Source: Leptospira neocaledonica
GTDB lineage: Bacteria > Spirochaetota > Leptospiria > Leptospirales > Leptospiraceae
Reading direction: 5' to 3'
Assembly: GCF_002812205.1 (NCBI RefSeq)
Contig: NZ_NPEA01000006.1
Coordinates: 1 to 64,000, forward strand
Length of the DNA: 64,000 nt
A model generated the notes under the pieces. It did no database searches. It saw only the letters and a program-made list of their open reading frames with translations, and was not told the origin of the DNA. Every line of letters starts with the position of its first letter. Position 1 is the stretch's first letter. The position numbers and the translations under genes were made by a program. Positions 49,788 to 62,027 of this stretch are shown one piece after another.

Positions 49788-50875
49788 TATCTCGACAGTT
49801 CCTTATAAAGCACGATGTCGTTCCCTCCTTCTAAGAACGCTTCTCCTTTACGGCCAGAAGAATAAAAACGAAATGGTTTTTCTCCAGTGCGGATCTTTTC
49901 TTCTTTCAGGATAGAACCGTCTTCATCTAAAAAAAACAAGTTACCTTCCCATTCTCCTGCAAACCAAGAACCTGAATGGAATACCGTTTGGTAAACTGAC
50001 TGTGCCTTGTTCCGATTTTTTTCGAAGAGGACTTTTCCTGATTTGGAATATAAAGTAAGTTTATCGGAGAAGCCCGCAAGCACTCCACCGCTATCTGAAA
50101 CTGCGAGATTCACTTTATAAGGGATCACCCTGCCGAGATTCCATTCTTCGGATTCGGAACCGTCTCTATCGTATACCCGGATAAAGTCCCGGTTATTTTT
50201 CAGAAAATGAACTGCAATCTTTTGGCCATTTGCGGAGATCGAAATGCTTTTAGCAAATACCGGTTCTTTCTCCCCTAACTTTGCTTCGAATAATTTTTCT
50301 CCCTTCCCATCTAAAAGGAATAATTCCCCACCGGAAAATAGGACTGCTGTTTCTCCGTTAGAAATTCCTTTAGGAGCAAAGGAGATATCGGTTAAAAATC
50401 TACCGTCCAATTTTTTAGTACCCAAAGAATTTCCATTAATATCGGAAACCAAAACTTGGTTATTATCTCCGGACAAAAATAGGACGATGTTCCCATCAGG
50501 ATGAATACGAGGATAACTTTTATAATCCTTGGCCCAAAGTAATTCTCCTGCTTCTGAAAAAAATTCTACAGAACTGCCAATCTTTTTATAAGCTAAATAT
50601 CCTTTCGCTCTAAGAGGATATTCTATCCGGATCGAATCGTCAGTTGGGAGAGCTTCTCCCCATGGGATTCTGATATAAGAAGTTTTGGTTTTATATCCAT
50701 TGAGAGTTCTTTCCGGATCAAAATCACTTCGTGGATCTGGAAAACTGGCCAACTTGGATTCTTTGTTCCAATACCAGGTTTTCTGCACAGTTCTCGCAGA
50801 CTCGTATGGATTGCCTAAAAAATAATAAAATCCTAAAAAGAAAATAAAACTTAGGGCCAAAATCCTAGAGATCAT
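49787..50875 (-). CDS. Membrane-anchored beta-propeller-like protein
   Basis: A 362-residue protein with an N-terminal hydrophobic signal or anchor ([20 protein letters not shown]), then a series of blade-like repeats with patterns such as VEFFSEAGELLWAKDY, VLVSDINGNSLGTKKL, LFLLDGKGEKLFEAKL and FFLDEDGSILKEE. About six such units suggest a WD40- or PQQ-like propeller outside the cytoplasm. It may act as an envelope scaffold; there are no catalytic motifs. It is last in the long minus-strand block, and its ATG overlaps the cinA stop by 4 bases. Confidence 0.75.
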   Translation of the reverse strand: MISRILALSFIFFLGFYYFLGNPYESARTVQKTWYWNKESKLASFPDPRSDFDPERTLNGYKTKTSYIRIPWGEALPTDDSIRIEYPLRAKGYLAYKKIGSSVEFFSEAGELLWAKDYKSYPRIHPDGNIVLFLSGDNNQVLVSDINGNSLGTKKLDGRFLTDISFAPKGISNGETAVLFSGGELFLLDGKGEKLFEAKLGEKEPVFAKSISISANGQKIAVHFLKNNRDFIRVYDRDGSESEEWNLGRVIPYKVNLAVSDSGGVLAGFSDKLTLYSKSGKVLFEKNRNKAQSVYQTVFHSGSWFAGEWEGNLFFLDEDGSILKEEKIRTGEKPFRFYSSGRKGEAFLEGGNDIVLYKELSR

Positions 50876-52128
50876 ACGAGTTTCCTCAATCGATTGTACA
50901 TTAAATAAAGAGAAGTAGCGGCCACCACTTCCCGGAACAACTCCCTTTTAAAAGGTAGGAAGAGTTCCTTCACTTCCGTTTTCTCACCCTTAATATGGGT
51001 TCCTATAAATACAGTTCCTACTTTTTTTGTAGGAGTTCCGCCACCAGGACCAGCGATCCCAGTAATGCTAATTGCTAAATCCGTTCCGAGAAGTCTTGCT
51101 CCGTTATCCGCCATTTCGATGGCGGTTTCAGCACTAACCGCTCCGTGAGCTTCCAAAGTTTTCTTATTAACCCCTACTAGATTTTCTTTGATCAGATTGG
51201 AATAACTGACCACTGATCCTAAAAAATAATCAGAAGAACCTGCACGGTCAGTAAGTATTTTAGCTGCAAGTCCACCTGTGCAACTTTCGATCGTTCCGAT
51301 GGTGAGTTTCTTTTCTGAGAGAAGTTTAGGAAATTCTTCGAATAAGTCCCCGGTACAGAGTCCTTTATACTTCTCTTTGGTCTTTTGGATCAGTTCTTGG
51401 ACTAAAGTTTTGTCTTCTGATTGGTAAGTGACTCGTATAAATCCTTTTTTGGCGGCAACTCCCCAAACTGCTTTTCCGTTCTTTAAGGCCTCGATATCTA
51501 TTATAAATTCTTGTTGGAATAAGGACTCGCTCATTCCCCAGATAAATAGAAAATCAGAGTGCAGTTCTCCAGAATGGAATTGTTTCTGGATAAGAGGAAC
51601 CAATTCTTCCTTGAACATGGTTACCATCTCGGAAGGAACCCCAGGCATACATGCTAAATAAGCGCCTGGTTGGAGTTCCGACCAGAATCCCGGAGCAATT
51701 CCTACCGAGTTATTCAAACCGGTAGAATTAGATGGAATAGAAACCTGACGTAATGCAGTAGTCAGCGCTTCTTGGAATCCTTTTCCACGAAGACGATACA
51801 ATGCCTGGAGCCTATCATGTGCTTTTTCATTTAGTACAGGTTGAGAAGAAGTGAGTTCGCAGACTACCTCTAAGGTATAATCGTCTTCCGTGGGTCCAAG
51901 TCCACCGGTCATCACGAGTAGGACCGGATTTTCTGAAGAGGCTGTAGCAGCTAAATTTTTTAGTTCATCGGCGATCAGTTTTGGATCATCAGGCAATACC
52001 AGGAATTTTTCAGTAGAATATCCTAATCCAAAGAGTTCGTTTGCGATCCAGGAAGAATTTGTATCTTGGCTTCTTCCCGCAGTCAGTTCAGAACCTGTGG
52101 AAATGACTGTGACCCGAGGTGGATTCAA
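50872..52128 (-). CDS. cinA: CinA-like protein (nicotinamide mononucleotide deamidase domain)
   Basis: A 418-residue protein with an N-terminal MoCF/CinA domain ([33 protein letters not shown]) and a C-terminal PncC deamidase domain ([45 protein letters not shown]). The pair recycles pyridine nucleotides by deamidating NMN and hydrolysing ADP-ribose. I use the TTG at 52128, which overlaps the argS stop codon (ATTGA) and has GGAG eight bases upstream; 27 extra residues in the longer frame are unlike the family. Confidence 0.93.
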   Translation of the reverse strand: MNPPRVTVISTGSELTAGRSQDTNSSWIANELFGLGYSTEKFLVLPDDPKLIADELKNLAATASSENPVLLVMTGGLGPTEDDYTLEVVCELTSSQPVLNEKAHDRLQALYRLRGKGFQEALTTALRQVSIPSNSTGLNNSVGIAPGFWSELQPGAYLACMPGVPSEMVTMFKEELVPLIQKQFHSGELHSDFLFIWGMSESLFQQEFIIDIEALKNGKAVWGVAAKKGFIRVTYQSEDKTLVQELIQKTKEKYKGLCTGDLFEEFPKLLSEKKLTIGTIESCTGGLAAKILTDRAGSSDYFLGSVVSYSNLIKENLVGVNKKTLEAHGAVSAETAIEMADNGARLLGTDLAISITGIAGPGGGTPTKKVGTVFIGTHIKGEKTEVKELFLPFKRELFREVVAATSLYLMYNRLRKLV

Positions 52129-53891
52129 TCTTCTTTCTCCAATCTTTCCGGAGCGGAAACACCGAGTAGAGCTAAACCTTCTGCGAGTACGACACGAACC
52201 GCTTGGCAAATTCTTGCGAGTCCGAGTCTTGTAGATTCATCCGAATCTTTCAGCCTATTATTTTTTGTTATATAAAACTGAGTGAATGCTCTTGCAAGAT
52301 TCTGGAGATAATTCGCGATACGATGTGGTTCCAAGGTGGCAGCAGCATCCAGCACTTCTTCCGGGAAACGAGAGATCCAGAAAAGAAGTCTTTTTCTTTC
52401 CTCTGTCATTTCAAGGTTTTCTAATGCTTTTTGATCCGAGTTAGTCCCTACTTCTCTGAATATTGAACAAACTCTTGCATGAGCATATTGTAAATAAAAT
52501 ACGGGATTTTTATCCGACTCATCTTTTGCCAGATCCAAGTCGAAATCCAAAGGAGAATCCAAGGACCTCATAGTGAAGAAATAACGTGCAACATCCTTAG
52601 CATGTTTTCCCAAATAACCGAGAAGATCTTCCATGGTCTGGAATTCTCCTGCACGTTTACTCATCTTCATTTTCTGGCCGGCCATGAGAAGATTCACTTG
52701 TTGAGCAATGATCACTTGGAAATTTTCTTTAGGATAACCTAAGGCCTGCACGGCACCCGCAAGCCTTGCGATGTAACCGTGATGGTCCGGCCCCCAGATA
52801 TCTATAATTTTCTCATAACCTCTGGAAATTTTATCATTATGATAAGCAATATCTGCGAGAAGGTATGTAGGACGTCCATCGTCTCGAACGACTACACGAT
52901 TTTTATCGTCTCCATAGTCCTCGGATTTAAAGAGTTGTTTACCTTCTTCTTCAAAAATTTTTCCAGATTTTTTTAAATCTTCCAATACACCTAAAACTTT
53001 TCCGGCCTCATGAAGTGTGGTTTCGGAGAAGAATCGATTGAAGTTTATTCCGAATAGATCCAGGTCTCTTTTTTGCCAGACCAAATTGGATTCCACAGTC
53101 CAACGGGAACATTTTTCAGCGAGAACGGAATATTCCTTTTTCTCTAGATGGGATTTGATCTCTTTTCCAGTATTCTGATTTTCTAATAATTGGTTGGCTA
53201 TGATTTTGAGGTAATCTCCCCTATATCCTTCCGCTGGAATCACATTTTGAGAAAGTAATTCTTCAATAGATCTTCCGTCCTCTGCATTCTCTTGGATAGA
53301 AGAAGATTCTCCCAAAATTTCCCGGATCCTTACCATCGTGGAAACTCCAAGTAAAAACACCTGGTTCCCATAATCGTTTACATAAAATTCCTTATCTACG
53401 GAATGCCCGACTGCCTTGAGCAAGTTTGCAAAAGCTTCTCCGGTAGCGGCAGCTCTTGCGGAAACTATATTTAAAGGTCCGGTAGGATTCGCGCTTACGA
53501 ATTCTAAATTTACTTTTTTAGGATTTTCTAATTTAGGAAAAATATCATTTTTTTGGATCGTAGATTCTAAGAAACGGATCAGAAAAGAAGAAGAAATTCT
53601 AAAATTCACAAAGCCAGGAGAAGTAAAATCCACTTTTTCAAATAAATCTGTTCGAGCCTGCAGATAACCTACAAGAAGTGCCGCCGAATCCAAAGGTTTT
53701 TTGCCTAAAAGTTTAGAATTTTCCAAAGCGAAAGAAGTGGAATAATCACCGAAGGATTCCTCTCTGGAATATTCTATTCGGATCCTAAGATCTCCAAAGG
53801 AAACGTTATGCGCTTCCTTTTCGCAATAGAGTTTTACCCCTTCCTTTAAAGCTTCTAAAACGAGTTGTTTGAGCGTTTCCGTTTCTTTCAT
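52125..53891 (-). CDS. argS: Arginyl-tRNA synthetase
   Basis: A 588-residue class I synthetase. The N-terminal Add1 domain occupies about residues 1-100. The HIGH-equivalent is in [29 protein letters not shown] follows, [13 protein letters not shown] is the central motif, and KMSKRAGEF is the KMSKS-equivalent. The DALR anticodon domain ends in [10 protein letters not shown] and the C-terminal helix. Length matches bacterial ArgRS. It is followed by cinA with overlapping stop/start, and preceded by a small membrane protein gene. Confidence 0.98.
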   Translation of the reverse strand: MKETETLKQLVLEALKEGVKLYCEKEAHNVSFGDLRIRIEYSREESFGDYSTSFALENSKLLGKKPLDSAALLVGYLQARTDLFEKVDFTSPGFVNFRISSSFLIRFLESTIQKNDIFPKLENPKKVNLEFVSANPTGPLNIVSARAAATGEAFANLLKAVGHSVDKEFYVNDYGNQVFLLGVSTMVRIREILGESSSIQENAEDGRSIEELLSQNVIPAEGYRGDYLKIIANQLLENQNTGKEIKSHLEKKEYSVLAEKCSRWTVESNLVWQKRDLDLFGINFNRFFSETTLHEAGKVLGVLEDLKKSGKIFEEEGKQLFKSEDYGDDKNRVVVRDDGRPTYLLADIAYHNDKISRGYEKIIDIWGPDHHGYIARLAGAVQALGYPKENFQVIIAQQVNLLMAGQKMKMSKRAGEFQTMEDLLGYLGKHAKDVARYFFTMRSLDSPLDFDLDLAKDESDKNPVFYLQYAHARVCSIFREVGTNSDQKALENLEMTEERKRLLFWISRFPEEVLDAAATLEPHRIANYLQNLARAFTQFYITKNNRLKDSDESTRLGLARICQAVRVVLAEGLALLGVSAPERLEKED

Positions 53892-53911
53892 TCTATCTTT
53901 TGTAATAGTTC

Positions 53912-54169
53912 CTATTTTTTAAGGGAGTTATCATCCCAATCCGGAAACAACCTTTTGCTTCCAATCAGTTTCCAACTTTTATCCAGGGCCCCAAGGACCA
54001 GATTTTTCTCTCTAAGGATACATTCAAGATATTGGCAATTTCTGCCGGCCTCGGCGATAACAGGGCGAGGCGGGACGTCTTTTTTCCCCCACCTTTCCTG
54101 AAGGACGATCAGAAAAATCAGACCCACAGTATAGATAAGTAAAAACGCAGTTTTAAAAAGTTTATCCAA
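53912..54169 (-). CDS. Small single-pass membrane protein
   Basis: An 85-residue protein with one N-terminal membrane segment ([19 protein letters not shown]) and a charged part containing two cysteines ([11 protein letters not shown]). No recognised family. The TTG start lies inside the end of recO (8-base overlap), and argS follows 20 bases after its stop, so it belongs to the same transcript. The gene order suggests a housekeeping or structural role, but none can be named. Confidence 0.6.
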   Translation of the reverse strand: MDKLFKTAFLLIYTVGLIFLIVLQERWGKKDVPPRPVIAEAGRNCQYLECILREKNLVLGALDKSWKLIGSKRLFPDWDDNSLKK

Positions 54170-54935
54170 GATTTTCCCCTAATGATTCGTACAACATAGG
54201 TTCCGATTTGAGTCTTTTTCCAAGAAGAGGTTTTAAGGCCCGGTTGCTTAAGCTATCCGCCTCCTTCAGGAGTTCAAGGGAAATCTTTTTGTCCTTCAGA
54301 TCCCTGTATCTCAATGCCAGGCAATCTTGGACGAATAATACGAGTCCAAACTTGTCAGGTTTAGGCGTTCCACAATCGCCGCATACGATCTCAAAATGGG
54401 TCTCGTCCAAACTGCAAGATTGGATCTCCGAGAGATTTTTTCCGCAGCTAGCGCATTCCATTTCCTTGGATAAAAAACCGCCTACATATAATAATTTCAG
54501 TTTGAAAAAAGGCAAGAAGACAGGTTTGTAACCATCTTCATCTAATTCCTTCAAGGCGCCCAGAAGAAGTTTATATTCCATTGGATGAGAACCCCCTTCC
54601 GTCAAAAAGGAAGAAACTAATTCCACCAGATAAGAAACCAAAACAGTTCCTGAATATCCTGTTTTAGCTTTATCGAATCTTCTGATCAATCCGATCTCTT
54701 TTACGTTAAACGTCTCTCTTCCTTGGGTGAAATAATAATCTAAAACTGTTAACGATCCTGGTTCTACTGCAGCGATAGGTCTTGTTTTACTTTTTTTGAT
54801 TCCTTTTACTCGAAAACTTCCTACTTCTCCTTCTTCCGGTAGAAGGCGCAAAAATGCATCCCCTTCCGGAAGGATGCGACTTTCCATTACGATTCCTGTC
54901 GTTTTTTTTAAGGCCCCAGGACCAGATCCAGACAT
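54162..54935 (-). CDS. recO: DNA repair protein RecO
   Basis: A 257-residue recombination mediator that loads RecA with RecR at gaps. The N-terminal OB fold reads TTGIVMESRILPEGDAFLRLL and GSFRVKGIKKSKTRPIAAVEPGSL; a helical domain follows, and a zinc finger at about residues 160-190 has CASCGK and CGDCG pairs. The start lies 28 bases inside ybeY, and the 3' end overlaps the next small gene by 8 bases, so translation is tightly coupled along this stretch. Confidence 0.95.
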   Translation of the reverse strand: MSGSGPGALKKTTGIVMESRILPEGDAFLRLLPEEGEVGSFRVKGIKKSKTRPIAAVEPGSLTVLDYYFTQGRETFNVKEIGLIRRFDKAKTGYSGTVLVSYLVELVSSFLTEGGSHPMEYKLLLGALKELDEDGYKPVFLPFFKLKLLYVGGFLSKEMECASCGKNLSEIQSCSLDETHFEIVCGDCGTPKPDKFGLVLFVQDCLALRYRDLKDKKISLELLKEADSLSNRALKPLLGKRLKSEPMLYESLGENLG

Positions 54936-55390
54936 AGATCCTCCTTCTCCTTCATTAGAGCCTCGTCCTCTTCTCCTCGTTCATGATCATAACCGATTAA
55001 ATGTAAAAATCCGTGCACAAATAATCTGAAAAATTCATCCTCTTCACTATGGCCGATACTCTTTGCCTGAGCCTTGCATGTATCCCAGGAGATCACAATT
55101 TCTCCTAAACTCAGGATAGGTCCAAAATTTTCTTTTTTGCTCGGGGGAAGTTCCCAAGGAGTAAGATCAAAACTTAAGGGAAAAGAAAGAACATCCGTAG
55201 CATAATTTTTAGCTCTTCTGACTCGATTTAATTCTCGAATAGATTCATCGTCTGTCAGAACCAAAGAAAGATGGGTAGTTACATTAGGAAAAGCGAATGC
55301 ACTTAGGACTTTCCAGCGAGACTCAAGAGAAGATTCAGAAAGCCAAGAAGGAATAGAATTCGGATCGAAATCCGAAGAGAATTCAAACAA
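54908..55390 (-). CDS. ybeY: Endoribonuclease YbeY
   Basis: A 160-residue metallo-RNase needed for 16S rRNA maturation and ribosome quality control. The zinc motif HGFLHLIGYDHE is intact, and YATDVLSFPLSFD and GEIVISWDTCKAQA are typical. The start is TTG, one base after the stop codon of pgpH. The gene is followed by recO with an overlap of 28 bases. phoH, pgpH and ybeY are often neighbours, as here. Confidence 0.97.
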   Translation of the reverse strand: MFEFSSDFDPNSIPSWLSESSLESRWKVLSAFAFPNVTTHLSLVLTDDESIRELNRVRRAKNYATDVLSFPLSFDLTPWELPPSKKENFGPILSLGEIVISWDTCKAQAKSIGHSEEDEFFRLFVHGFLHLIGYDHERGEEDEALMKEKEDLCLDLVLGP

Positions 55391-55391
55391 A

Positions 55392-57800
55392 TCAATGACT
55401 CTTAGGGGCGTGTTTCCCCAGAATATTTTTGTTCTTCTCCTCTAAAGCTTTTGTGTCCTCAGGTTTAGGATATTTAGGCCTAGAGTGAAGACTAGAAAGA
55501 AGAACTTCTTTAAAGGAAAATTTTACAACTTCCAAATCTCCTAAGGTTAGTCCGCATTCGTCCAATTGGTTTTCCGCTAATTTACCGTTTACGATCTTAG
55601 TGATAAGAGTATCTAAGGATTCCGGAGTCACCTCTTCCAAGGATCTACTCGCAGCTTCCAAACTATCAGCAATCATCACGATCGCAGTTTCCTTTCTTTG
55701 AGGTTTAGGTCCCGGATATTGAAAATCGGCTTTTTTAAGTTTTTTCTTTTGAGCGGGAGAAAGTTCCGCAAGTGCCTTATGATAAAAGAACGCCATGGTA
55801 GAAGTTCCATGATGTTCCGGAATAAAATCGATTACTTCTCTAGGAAGTCTCGCCTTCTTCGCCATCTCAATTCCATCCAAGACGTGATCTATGACGATCT
55901 TTGCAGCCTTAGCAGGATTGTTCTTATCAATGTTTTCCTTTTTAGGGATCAGGTGCTGGTTCTCTACGAAAAATCCTGCATTCGGGATCTTACCGATATC
56001 ATGGAAATACACACCCACCCTGGTCAAAAGCCAATCCAATTCCAGATTTTGGGCGGCTCTTTCCGACATAGCAGCTACCAAAAAAGTATGGGTATAAGTA
56101 GAAGGTGCCTTGGTTAATAATTCCTGCAATAACGGGTGGCCTGTATCCGCAAGTTCCATGAGTTTAAATCTAGTTGGAATATTGAATACGTACTCATAGA
56201 TAGGAAGCAATAGCTGAGTCAAAGTAGAACAGACAAATCCATTCACTAAACATAATAAATACAATCTGAATATATTCGATTCCCAAAGGTCTCTCAAATG
56301 GGAGCCGGACGGAACAGCCACCCAATAATTCCTGGAATCGAACAGATAACCGGAAGAAGAGATCAACATTTGGACCAAGGCCATATAGAACCCAGCCTTG
56401 ATAAAATCGATCCTCTTTCTCATTTTTCTTCCATATGTAGCCGCAACCACAGTCATTACGAAGGCAAGAATGAAAGAAGTCGGATTATATCTGGAAGCAG
56501 CAAACACAAAGAAGGAAAGGAAAAAGCCTATCGCAATCGATAATTGTTCGTCATAGATCATGGACAGGATCAAACAAACCATTCCGGTCGGAATCACAAG
56601 AGCGAAGTAAAAAACAGAATCGTAACTATTCTCGAAACTAAAGAATGCCTTGGACGCCAAATAAGTCCAGAGCACCAAGGACCAGATCAATGTGAACACA
56701 ATCACATTACTCGAAACGTCGTTCAATCGTTTCGGATTATACTTCTTCAAGAACGCATATACTATGATTACAAAAATAGATTGAATAAGGAGGATGGAGA
56801 TAATGGATGCGATATTTGCTCGAGTAGCATATCTGTTCACTATCTGCATTCTCTGATAGATATCCGGAGTGATAATTTCTCCGGCTTTTACTATGGTTTC
56901 CCCAGCATTTATCCTACTGCTAATAGGCTCCGTTCTATCCATAACGGCTTGTTTTTGGTTTTTAGTTTCTTCTGCGTTATACGTACAGGCGGGATTGGAA
57001 TACACATAAGTCAGTGCAAGTTTTTGGATGACTGCGAGTAGCTGAGGGTCTGTGGCTTGTAACTTCTCTGCTGCTAAACGATTCAGAGTTTCTATCGTGG
57101 CATTATCTCTATACAGATACATGCGAGGAATTACGAGTGTCCCTTCAACTGAGGAAATTTGTTCCTTATTCCCGCTTGCACCGGAGTTACGTATCCTTGC
57201 TTCCGCCGCACGAATAGCGGAATAATCAGCAGGCTGGTCCCTCAGAACACAAAAATTAGAAAAAACTAAATTACTATATTGCTGGACCAGATCTCGAACT
57301 CTAGATTTGCCTGGTGTCTTAAGTAGGAGTTCCAACTCTTCTTTGGATCTATTCTTCCATCTAGGAACAGCAGCCAATAATTCTGCGGAAGTTTTCACTT
57401 CTCCCGTAGGTTTTGGCTCCCTATACTTCTCCATATCCTCTTGGATAGCGGGACGAATTATATCTATTAGAACTCTATAATCTCTGTCAAAAAAATTCGG
57501 AGCGGATTGAAACGCCTTTAGCCTTTTGGCCTTCGTTTTTTCTTCGTCTTCGTAAACTATATCTTTGGTGGAAACAACCTTATCCAAAGCATTCTTGCCT
57601 TCCGAATAAGGACCGTCTTGAGAAAGATTAATTTTATCCTGACCGAAAAATGGGATCGCCAGCATCCAGGTCACGATGATCAAAGTGATCGCCGTGAGGA
57701 TTACTTGGAATTTTCTCACGAAAGAAATTGGACGGATCTTGGTCAAGGTATCCGTGATCCAAGCCATTCCTCTTTCTAAAAGTGATCCCAGTGGAAACAT
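55392..57800 (-). CDS. pgpH: PgpH-type 7TM-HD c-di-AMP phosphodiesterase
   Basis: An 802-residue membrane protein. After a first membrane segment (about residues 33-52) an extracytoplasmic 7TMR-HDED-like domain runs to about 330, then seven hydrophobic segments (about 335-530), then a cytoplasmic HD domain with HDIGK near 600 ([17 protein letters not shown]), [16 protein letters not shown] and IPEHHGT. Related proteins hydrolyse cyclic di-AMP, which controls potassium and turgor. The start overlaps the phoH stop (TAATG). Confidence 0.93.
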   Translation of the reverse strand: MFPLGSLLERGMAWITDTLTKIRPISFVRKFQVILTAITLIIVTWMLAIPFFGQDKINLSQDGPYSEGKNALDKVVSTKDIVYEDEEKTKAKRLKAFQSAPNFFDRDYRVLIDIIRPAIQEDMEKYREPKPTGEVKTSAELLAAVPRWKNRSKEELELLLKTPGKSRVRDLVQQYSNLVFSNFCVLRDQPADYSAIRAAEARIRNSGASGNKEQISSVEGTLVIPRMYLYRDNATIETLNRLAAEKLQATDPQLLAVIQKLALTYVYSNPACTYNAEETKNQKQAVMDRTEPISSRINAGETIVKAGEIITPDIYQRMQIVNRYATRANIASIISILLIQSIFVIIVYAFLKKYNPKRLNDVSSNVIVFTLIWSLVLWTYLASKAFFSFENSYDSVFYFALVIPTGMVCLILSMIYDEQLSIAIGFFLSFFVFAASRYNPTSFILAFVMTVVAATYGRKMRKRIDFIKAGFYMALVQMLISSSGYLFDSRNYWVAVPSGSHLRDLWESNIFRLYLLCLVNGFVCSTLTQLLLPIYEYVFNIPTRFKLMELADTGHPLLQELLTKAPSTYTHTFLVAAMSERAAQNLELDWLLTRVGVYFHDIGKIPNAGFFVENQHLIPKKENIDKNNPAKAAKIVIDHVLDGIEMAKKARLPREVIDFIPEHHGTSTMAFFYHKALAELSPAQKKKLKKADFQYPGPKPQRKETAIVMIADSLEAASRSLEEVTPESLDTLITKIVNGKLAENQLDECGLTLGDLEVVKFSFKEVLLSSLHSRPKYPKPEDTKALEEKNKNILGKHAPKSH

Positions 57801-58768
57801 TACAATTCCTCGAACTTCCTCACGATGGTCTCTACCAACGGGTGTCTCGTAATATCTTCTTTTCCGAAAAACACCTGGCCGATTCCTTCGGTCTGTCTGA
57901 ACAAGTTTACCACACGATCGAAACCGGATCTACCATGTTCTAAGTCGACTTGGGTTACGTCCCCCGAGATACACATCCTGGAATTACGGCCCAAACGGGT
58001 CATAATCATCTTAAGCTGAGCAAGAGTACAGTTTTGGGCCTCGTCCAAAATGATAAAACTTTTGGAAAGTGTCCTTCCTCTCATGAATGCAACTGGTGCG
58101 ATCTCAATTTTAGTAAGTGCGATATACTCTTGCGTTTTTTCGAAACCGATACATTCGTTCAAAGCATCATATACCGGACGAAGATATGGATCCACTTTTT
58201 GATTCAGATCTCCGGGTAAAAATCCAAGATTCTCTCCTGCTTCTACCGCAGGTCTTGTTAAAACGATCTTATCCACGATCCCATTTTGTAGAAATCTGCA
58301 AGCCATTGCGACGGATAAGAATGTTTTTCCGGTTCCGGCGGGACCTATTCCAAAAGTGATCAGATTATTTAAGAAAGATTGAATATACTTTTCCTGATTT
58401 TTCGTCCTGGAATAAAGATGTTTTCCCTTATATGTGGTAAGTATTTTTTCGGTAGGTTTGAAGGGCTCATCGTCCGACTTGCGCTCTTCCTTCTTCTTTT
58501 CGCGAGTAGCTTGTTTAAGAAGATAACCGAAATCGAAGGAATCCGTAAAGTCCCGATCCGGTCTGTCCCGATAATTGGTTTCCAATAATCTGAAAAAATC
58601 CAGAGCGAATTCCACCTTAGTGGGAATTCCTTCCACTTGGAAACCGTTCCCTCTAGGGATTAAATCGATCTCCAATTGTTTTTCCAAATTTCTGACACCT
58701 GCATCGTTGATCCCGCAGATCTTACGATACAGGTCTTGGTTTTCGAAAGTAAATTGTTCTTTCCTGAT
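57800..58768 (-). CDS. phoH: PhoH family ATPase (YbeZ-like)
   Basis: A 322-residue P-loop ATPase. Walker A is [11 protein letters not shown], followed by [38 protein letters not shown] (Walker B) and [10 protein letters not shown]. PhoH-like proteins work with YbeY in RNA metabolism. The start is unusual: coding similarity to the family (residues reading [17 protein letters not shown]) extends upstream of the first TTG at 58687, but up to the in-frame stop at 58783 there is no ATG, GTG or TTG. An ATC at 58768 has AAAGG nine bases upstream and is my preferred start; CTG at 58732 is an alternative. Confidence 0.9.
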   Translation of the reverse strand: MRKEQFTFENQDLYRKICGINDAGVRNLEKQLEIDLIPRGNGFQVEGIPTKVEFALDFFRLLETNYRDRPDRDFTDSFDFGYLLKQATREKKKEERKSDDEPFKPTEKILTTYKGKHLYSRTKNQEKYIQSFLNNLITFGIGPAGTGKTFLSVAMACRFLQNGIVDKIVLTRPAVEAGENLGFLPGDLNQKVDPYLRPVYDALNECIGFEKTQEYIALTKIEIAPVAFMRGRTLSKSFIILDEAQNCTLAQLKMIMTRLGRNSRMCISGDVTQVDLEHGRSGFDRVVNLFRQTEGIGQVFFGKEDITRHPLVETIVRKFEEL

Positions 58769-58772
58769 ACGA

Positions 58773-60578
58773 TTAAACCTTTATCAACCTAAGCTTCAAT
58801 TCCTGGAGCTGTTTCTCTTCCACTTCAGACGGACATTCGCTCATTAAACAAACACCTTTCTGGGTTTTAGGGAATGCGATCACATCTCTGATGGATTTTC
58901 CACCGGTCATCAGCATCAATATCCTATCGATACCAAATGCAATCCCACCATGAGGAGGTGCCCCATATTCCAAAGCCTCTAATAAGAAGCCGAATTTTTC
59001 TTTAGCTTCCTCAGGTCCGATCCCCAAAGTGGAGAAGACTCGAGTCTGCACATCCTTGGAATGGATACGAATGGAACCTCCACCGATCTCCACACCATTT
59101 AGCACCAGATCATAGGCTTTTGCGAGTGCGTTTCCTGCATCTTTTTGGAGTCTTTCCTCGGAAGAAAAAATTTCCAAACTGGAATCTCCAGGAGAAGTGA
59201 ACGGATGGTGCAAAGAATCCCAGCGTTTGCTGTCCTTATTCCACTCGAACATCGGAAAGTCTACGATCCAGGAAATATGAAAGCTTCCTTCTGCAGGTTT
59301 GTCAAATCTTTCCGAAAGTTTCAGACGTAATGCGCCCAGAGAATGGTTTACGATCTCTCTTTCATCCGCTCCGAAAAAGACCATGTCCCCTTCTTTTGAG
59401 CCGACTGCACTTGCAATTTTGGAAAGAGCTTCCGGAGTAAATCTTTTTGTAATAGTGGATTCTAATCCTTCTGCCCCATGTTTCATGTATGCGAGGCCTT
59501 TCGCTTTATAATCTCTGTTTAACCAAGCAGTCAGATCTTCGATCTCTTTTCTGGAGATTACAGAACCGCCAGGAACACAGACCGCTTTTACGACTCCACC
59601 GTTTGCGACAGCACCTGCAAATACTTGGAAATCGGAATTTTTTACGATCTCGGAAACATCTACCAATTTCATTCCAAAACGAAGGTCAGGCTTGTCGGAA
59701 CCGTATTCTTCCATAGCTTGTTTATAAGGCATTCTGGAGAATGGGCCCTTGAATTCCAGACTGAACACATCCTTCATCACTTGGGAGAATAGGCCTTCAA
59801 TCTCGGCAAGGATCTCTTCTTGGGAAACGAAGGAGAATTCCATGTCCAGCTGAGTAAACTCAGGCTGTCTGTCTGCTCTAAGATCCTCGTCACGGAAACA
59901 TTTTACGATTTGGAAATATCTCTCCATTCCTCCCACCATCAGGATCTGCTTGAAGATCTGAGGGGATTGTGGAAGAGCATAAAATGAATTCGGATTTAGA
60001 CGAGAAGGAACCAAAAAGTCACGCGCACCTTCCGGAGTGGACTTGTTTAGGATCGGAGTTTCTATCTCCACAAATTTGCGGGAGTTTAGATAATTACGAA
60101 TTGCAAATACGAACTCGTGACGTTTTAACATCCTGTTTTTGAGTTCATCCCTTCTGAAATCCAAGTATCTGTATTTGAGTCGGTTTTCTTCCGAAATTTC
60201 TTCAAACTCATCCAAGGAGAATGGAGGAGTTTTTGCTTGGTTCAGAATGATCAATTGGTCCGCTACAAGTTCGATTGTCCCGGTTTTCATTTTGGGATTG
60301 ATACTTTCCGCATCACGTTTTCTCAATGTTCCTCGGACTGCGATCACGTATTCAGAACGGATCTTTTCCGCTGCCGCAAAATTTTCTCCCAGGATTTCTT
60401 TACGTAATACTACTTGCAGGATTCCCGTTCTGTCTCGGAGGTCCACAAAGATGACTCCGCCTTGGTCTCGGAATCGGAAAGACCAGCCGAATAGAGTGAG
60501 AGTTTTTCCTTCTTGGGCTTCGGACGTTTCTCCTGCCCAGGCTCTTGATTTATAACCTTCTAAAATCCAATCTTCCAA
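58773..60578 (-). CDS. aspS: Aspartyl-tRNA synthetase
   Basis: A 601-residue class II synthetase of the bacterial type. The N-terminal anticodon-binding OB fold has [23 protein letters not shown]; motif 2 is in [20 protein letters not shown], a GAD insertion domain lies at about 280-420, and motif 3 is [17 protein letters not shown]. The start is TTG with AAGGA upstream. phoH begins within a few bases of its stop. A TATAAT box lies 20 bases upstream of the start codon. Confidence 0.98.
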   Translation of the reverse strand: MEDWILEGYKSRAWAGETSEAQEGKTLTLFGWSFRFRDQGGVIFVDLRDRTGILQVVLRKEILGENFAAAEKIRSEYVIAVRGTLRKRDAESINPKMKTGTIELVADQLIILNQAKTPPFSLDEFEEISEENRLKYRYLDFRRDELKNRMLKRHEFVFAIRNYLNSRKFVEIETPILNKSTPEGARDFLVPSRLNPNSFYALPQSPQIFKQILMVGGMERYFQIVKCFRDEDLRADRQPEFTQLDMEFSFVSQEEILAEIEGLFSQVMKDVFSLEFKGPFSRMPYKQAMEEYGSDKPDLRFGMKLVDVSEIVKNSDFQVFAGAVANGGVVKAVCVPGGSVISRKEIEDLTAWLNRDYKAKGLAYMKHGAEGLESTITKRFTPEALSKIASAVGSKEGDMVFFGADEREIVNHSLGALRLKLSERFDKPAEGSFHISWIVDFPMFEWNKDSKRWDSLHHPFTSPGDSSLEIFSSEERLQKDAGNALAKAYDLVLNGVEIGGGSIRIHSKDVQTRVFSTLGIGPEEAKEKFGFLLEALEYGAPPHGGIAFGIDRILMLMTGGKSIRDVIAFPKTQKGVCLMSECPSEVEEKQLQELKLRLIKV

Positions 60579-60600
60579 AGAATCCAGTTCCTTATTTTAT

Positions 60601-60606
60601 ATTATA
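60601..60606 (-). promoter_or_regulatory. Possible -10 box for aspS
   Basis: A perfect TATAAT on the minus strand, about 22 bases before the aspS TTG. No good -35 is found at 17 or 18 bases. The 114-base gap to dnaB is large for this block, so a separate aspS promoter is reasonable. Confidence 0.35.
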
Positions 60607-60692
60607 AAAACTCGTTCCAAAACTACTCTTAGAACGGACAAGAGAGCCATCATTTCGATTAATAAAGACGGCCCTTAGGATCCCAAACGGGA

Positions 60693-62015
60693 CTACACGT
60701 TATCAAATCTGGAAAGTTCAGGTCGGAAGGCAAGTGGAAAAGAACCTGTTGGTCCGGACCTGTTTTTGGCGATGATGATCTCAGCCATCCCTTTCATTCT
60801 AGGATCTTCCTCTTCGTCCTTTCCCTTCTCTCCCCGATAGATGAATGTAACAATATCCGCGTCCTGCTCGATCGCACCCGACTCCCTTAAGTCGGCAAGT
60901 TGAGGTCTTTGGTCCTTGGATCTTTGCTCGATGGATCGGTTCATCTGAGAAAGTGCGATGACCGGACATCTCGCCTCTTTGGCCATCTGCTTTAGTGCCC
61001 TGGAAATGGAGGAAACCTCTTGTTGCCTTCCCCCATCCCTATTTTTGGGATCGTTCATGAGCTGTAAGTAGTCCACAATGATAAGCCCAAGATTTTCGTT
61101 GGTAAGAAGTTTACGGACCCTTCCCTTAAAATCATCCACACTCAGTGCACCAGAGTCATCAATGTATATGGGAGAAGAAGTTACCTTAATGATTGCATCA
61201 ATCAGTTTGGGTGCATCCGACTTGGTCACTTCGGAACGTTTTAATTTATTGGATTCCACTTGGGCATAGGAGCAGACCAGTTTGAGCAGAAGTTCCATTC
61301 TACTCATCTCTAAGGAAAAAATCACCACCGGTCGGTTATGGATGAGAGCCACATTGGATGCGATATTTAAGGCCAAGGTGGTCTTACCGTTACCAGGTCT
61401 TGCAGCCAGAACCATCATCTCGTATTCTTTTAAACCGGAAGTCATCTCATCGAACTGGGTGAAATTCGTTCTAAGCCCTTTAATCTGGCCTCGGCTCTCC
61501 ATGATCTCTTTGATATATTCTGAGAGAGCCGCCTTATCCCCGGAAACAGGAAGAAGTCCTTTTACATCCGCAGATCTAGAGACATCCGTAAGGCTTTGTT
61601 CAATTTGATTGAATACTGACTCGTTTTCGCCCGGCTCTTTCTGGATCAATTCCAGGGCGTTCATTAATAATTTAGAATATTTTCTTCTTTCGGAAAGACG
61701 TTTGATCCTTTCCGCATAATAACCCAGTGGATGGGAAACTACGGAATCCTTATAAAGAGAATAAATATATTCATATTCTCTTTCCGGATCTTTGAGTAGA
61801 GAGTTTTCTTTTAAGAAGTTTAGGACGGAAACCGGGTCTACTGCGGTCCTTTTGTCCACAAGGTCTAGAATCGCCTTGTAAATCCTTCTGTTTGTATCTT
61901 GGTAAAAATCCTCAGGAACGAGGGGAATATCGATTAGATTATCCGCTCCTTTAAGAAGCAGAAATCCGAGAAAAGATTTCTCGGATTCCAATTCAAACAA
62001 GGAGTCGGATTGCAT
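60693..62015 (-). CDS. dnaB: Replicative DNA helicase DnaB
   Basis: A 440-residue hexameric helicase. The N-terminal domain (residues 1-110) binds primase; the RecA-like domain has Walker [15 protein letters not shown], Walker [14 protein letters not shown], and the DnaB-specific [20 protein letters not shown] and [15 protein letters not shown]. It unwinds DNA at the fork. It is in the usual place after rplI, 12 bases downstream, in the rpsF-ssb-rpsR-rplI-dnaB arrangement. Confidence 0.98.
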   Translation of the reverse strand: MQSDSLFELESEKSFLGFLLLKGADNLIDIPLVPEDFYQDTNRRIYKAILDLVDKRTAVDPVSVLNFLKENSLLKDPEREYEYIYSLYKDSVVSHPLGYYAERIKRLSERRKYSKLLMNALELIQKEPGENESVFNQIEQSLTDVSRSADVKGLLPVSGDKAALSEYIKEIMESRGQIKGLRTNFTQFDEMTSGLKEYEMMVLAARPGNGKTTLALNIASNVALIHNRPVVIFSLEMSRMELLLKLVCSYAQVESNKLKRSEVTKSDAPKLIDAIIKVTSSPIYIDDSGALSVDDFKGRVRKLLTNENLGLIIVDYLQLMNDPKNRDGGRQQEVSSISRALKQMAKEARCPVIALSQMNRSIEQRSKDQRPQLADLRESGAIEQDADIVTFIYRGEKGKDEEEDPRMKGMAEIIIAKNRSGPTGSFPLAFRPELSRFDNV

Positions 62016-62027
62016 TCTTGTTCCGGA

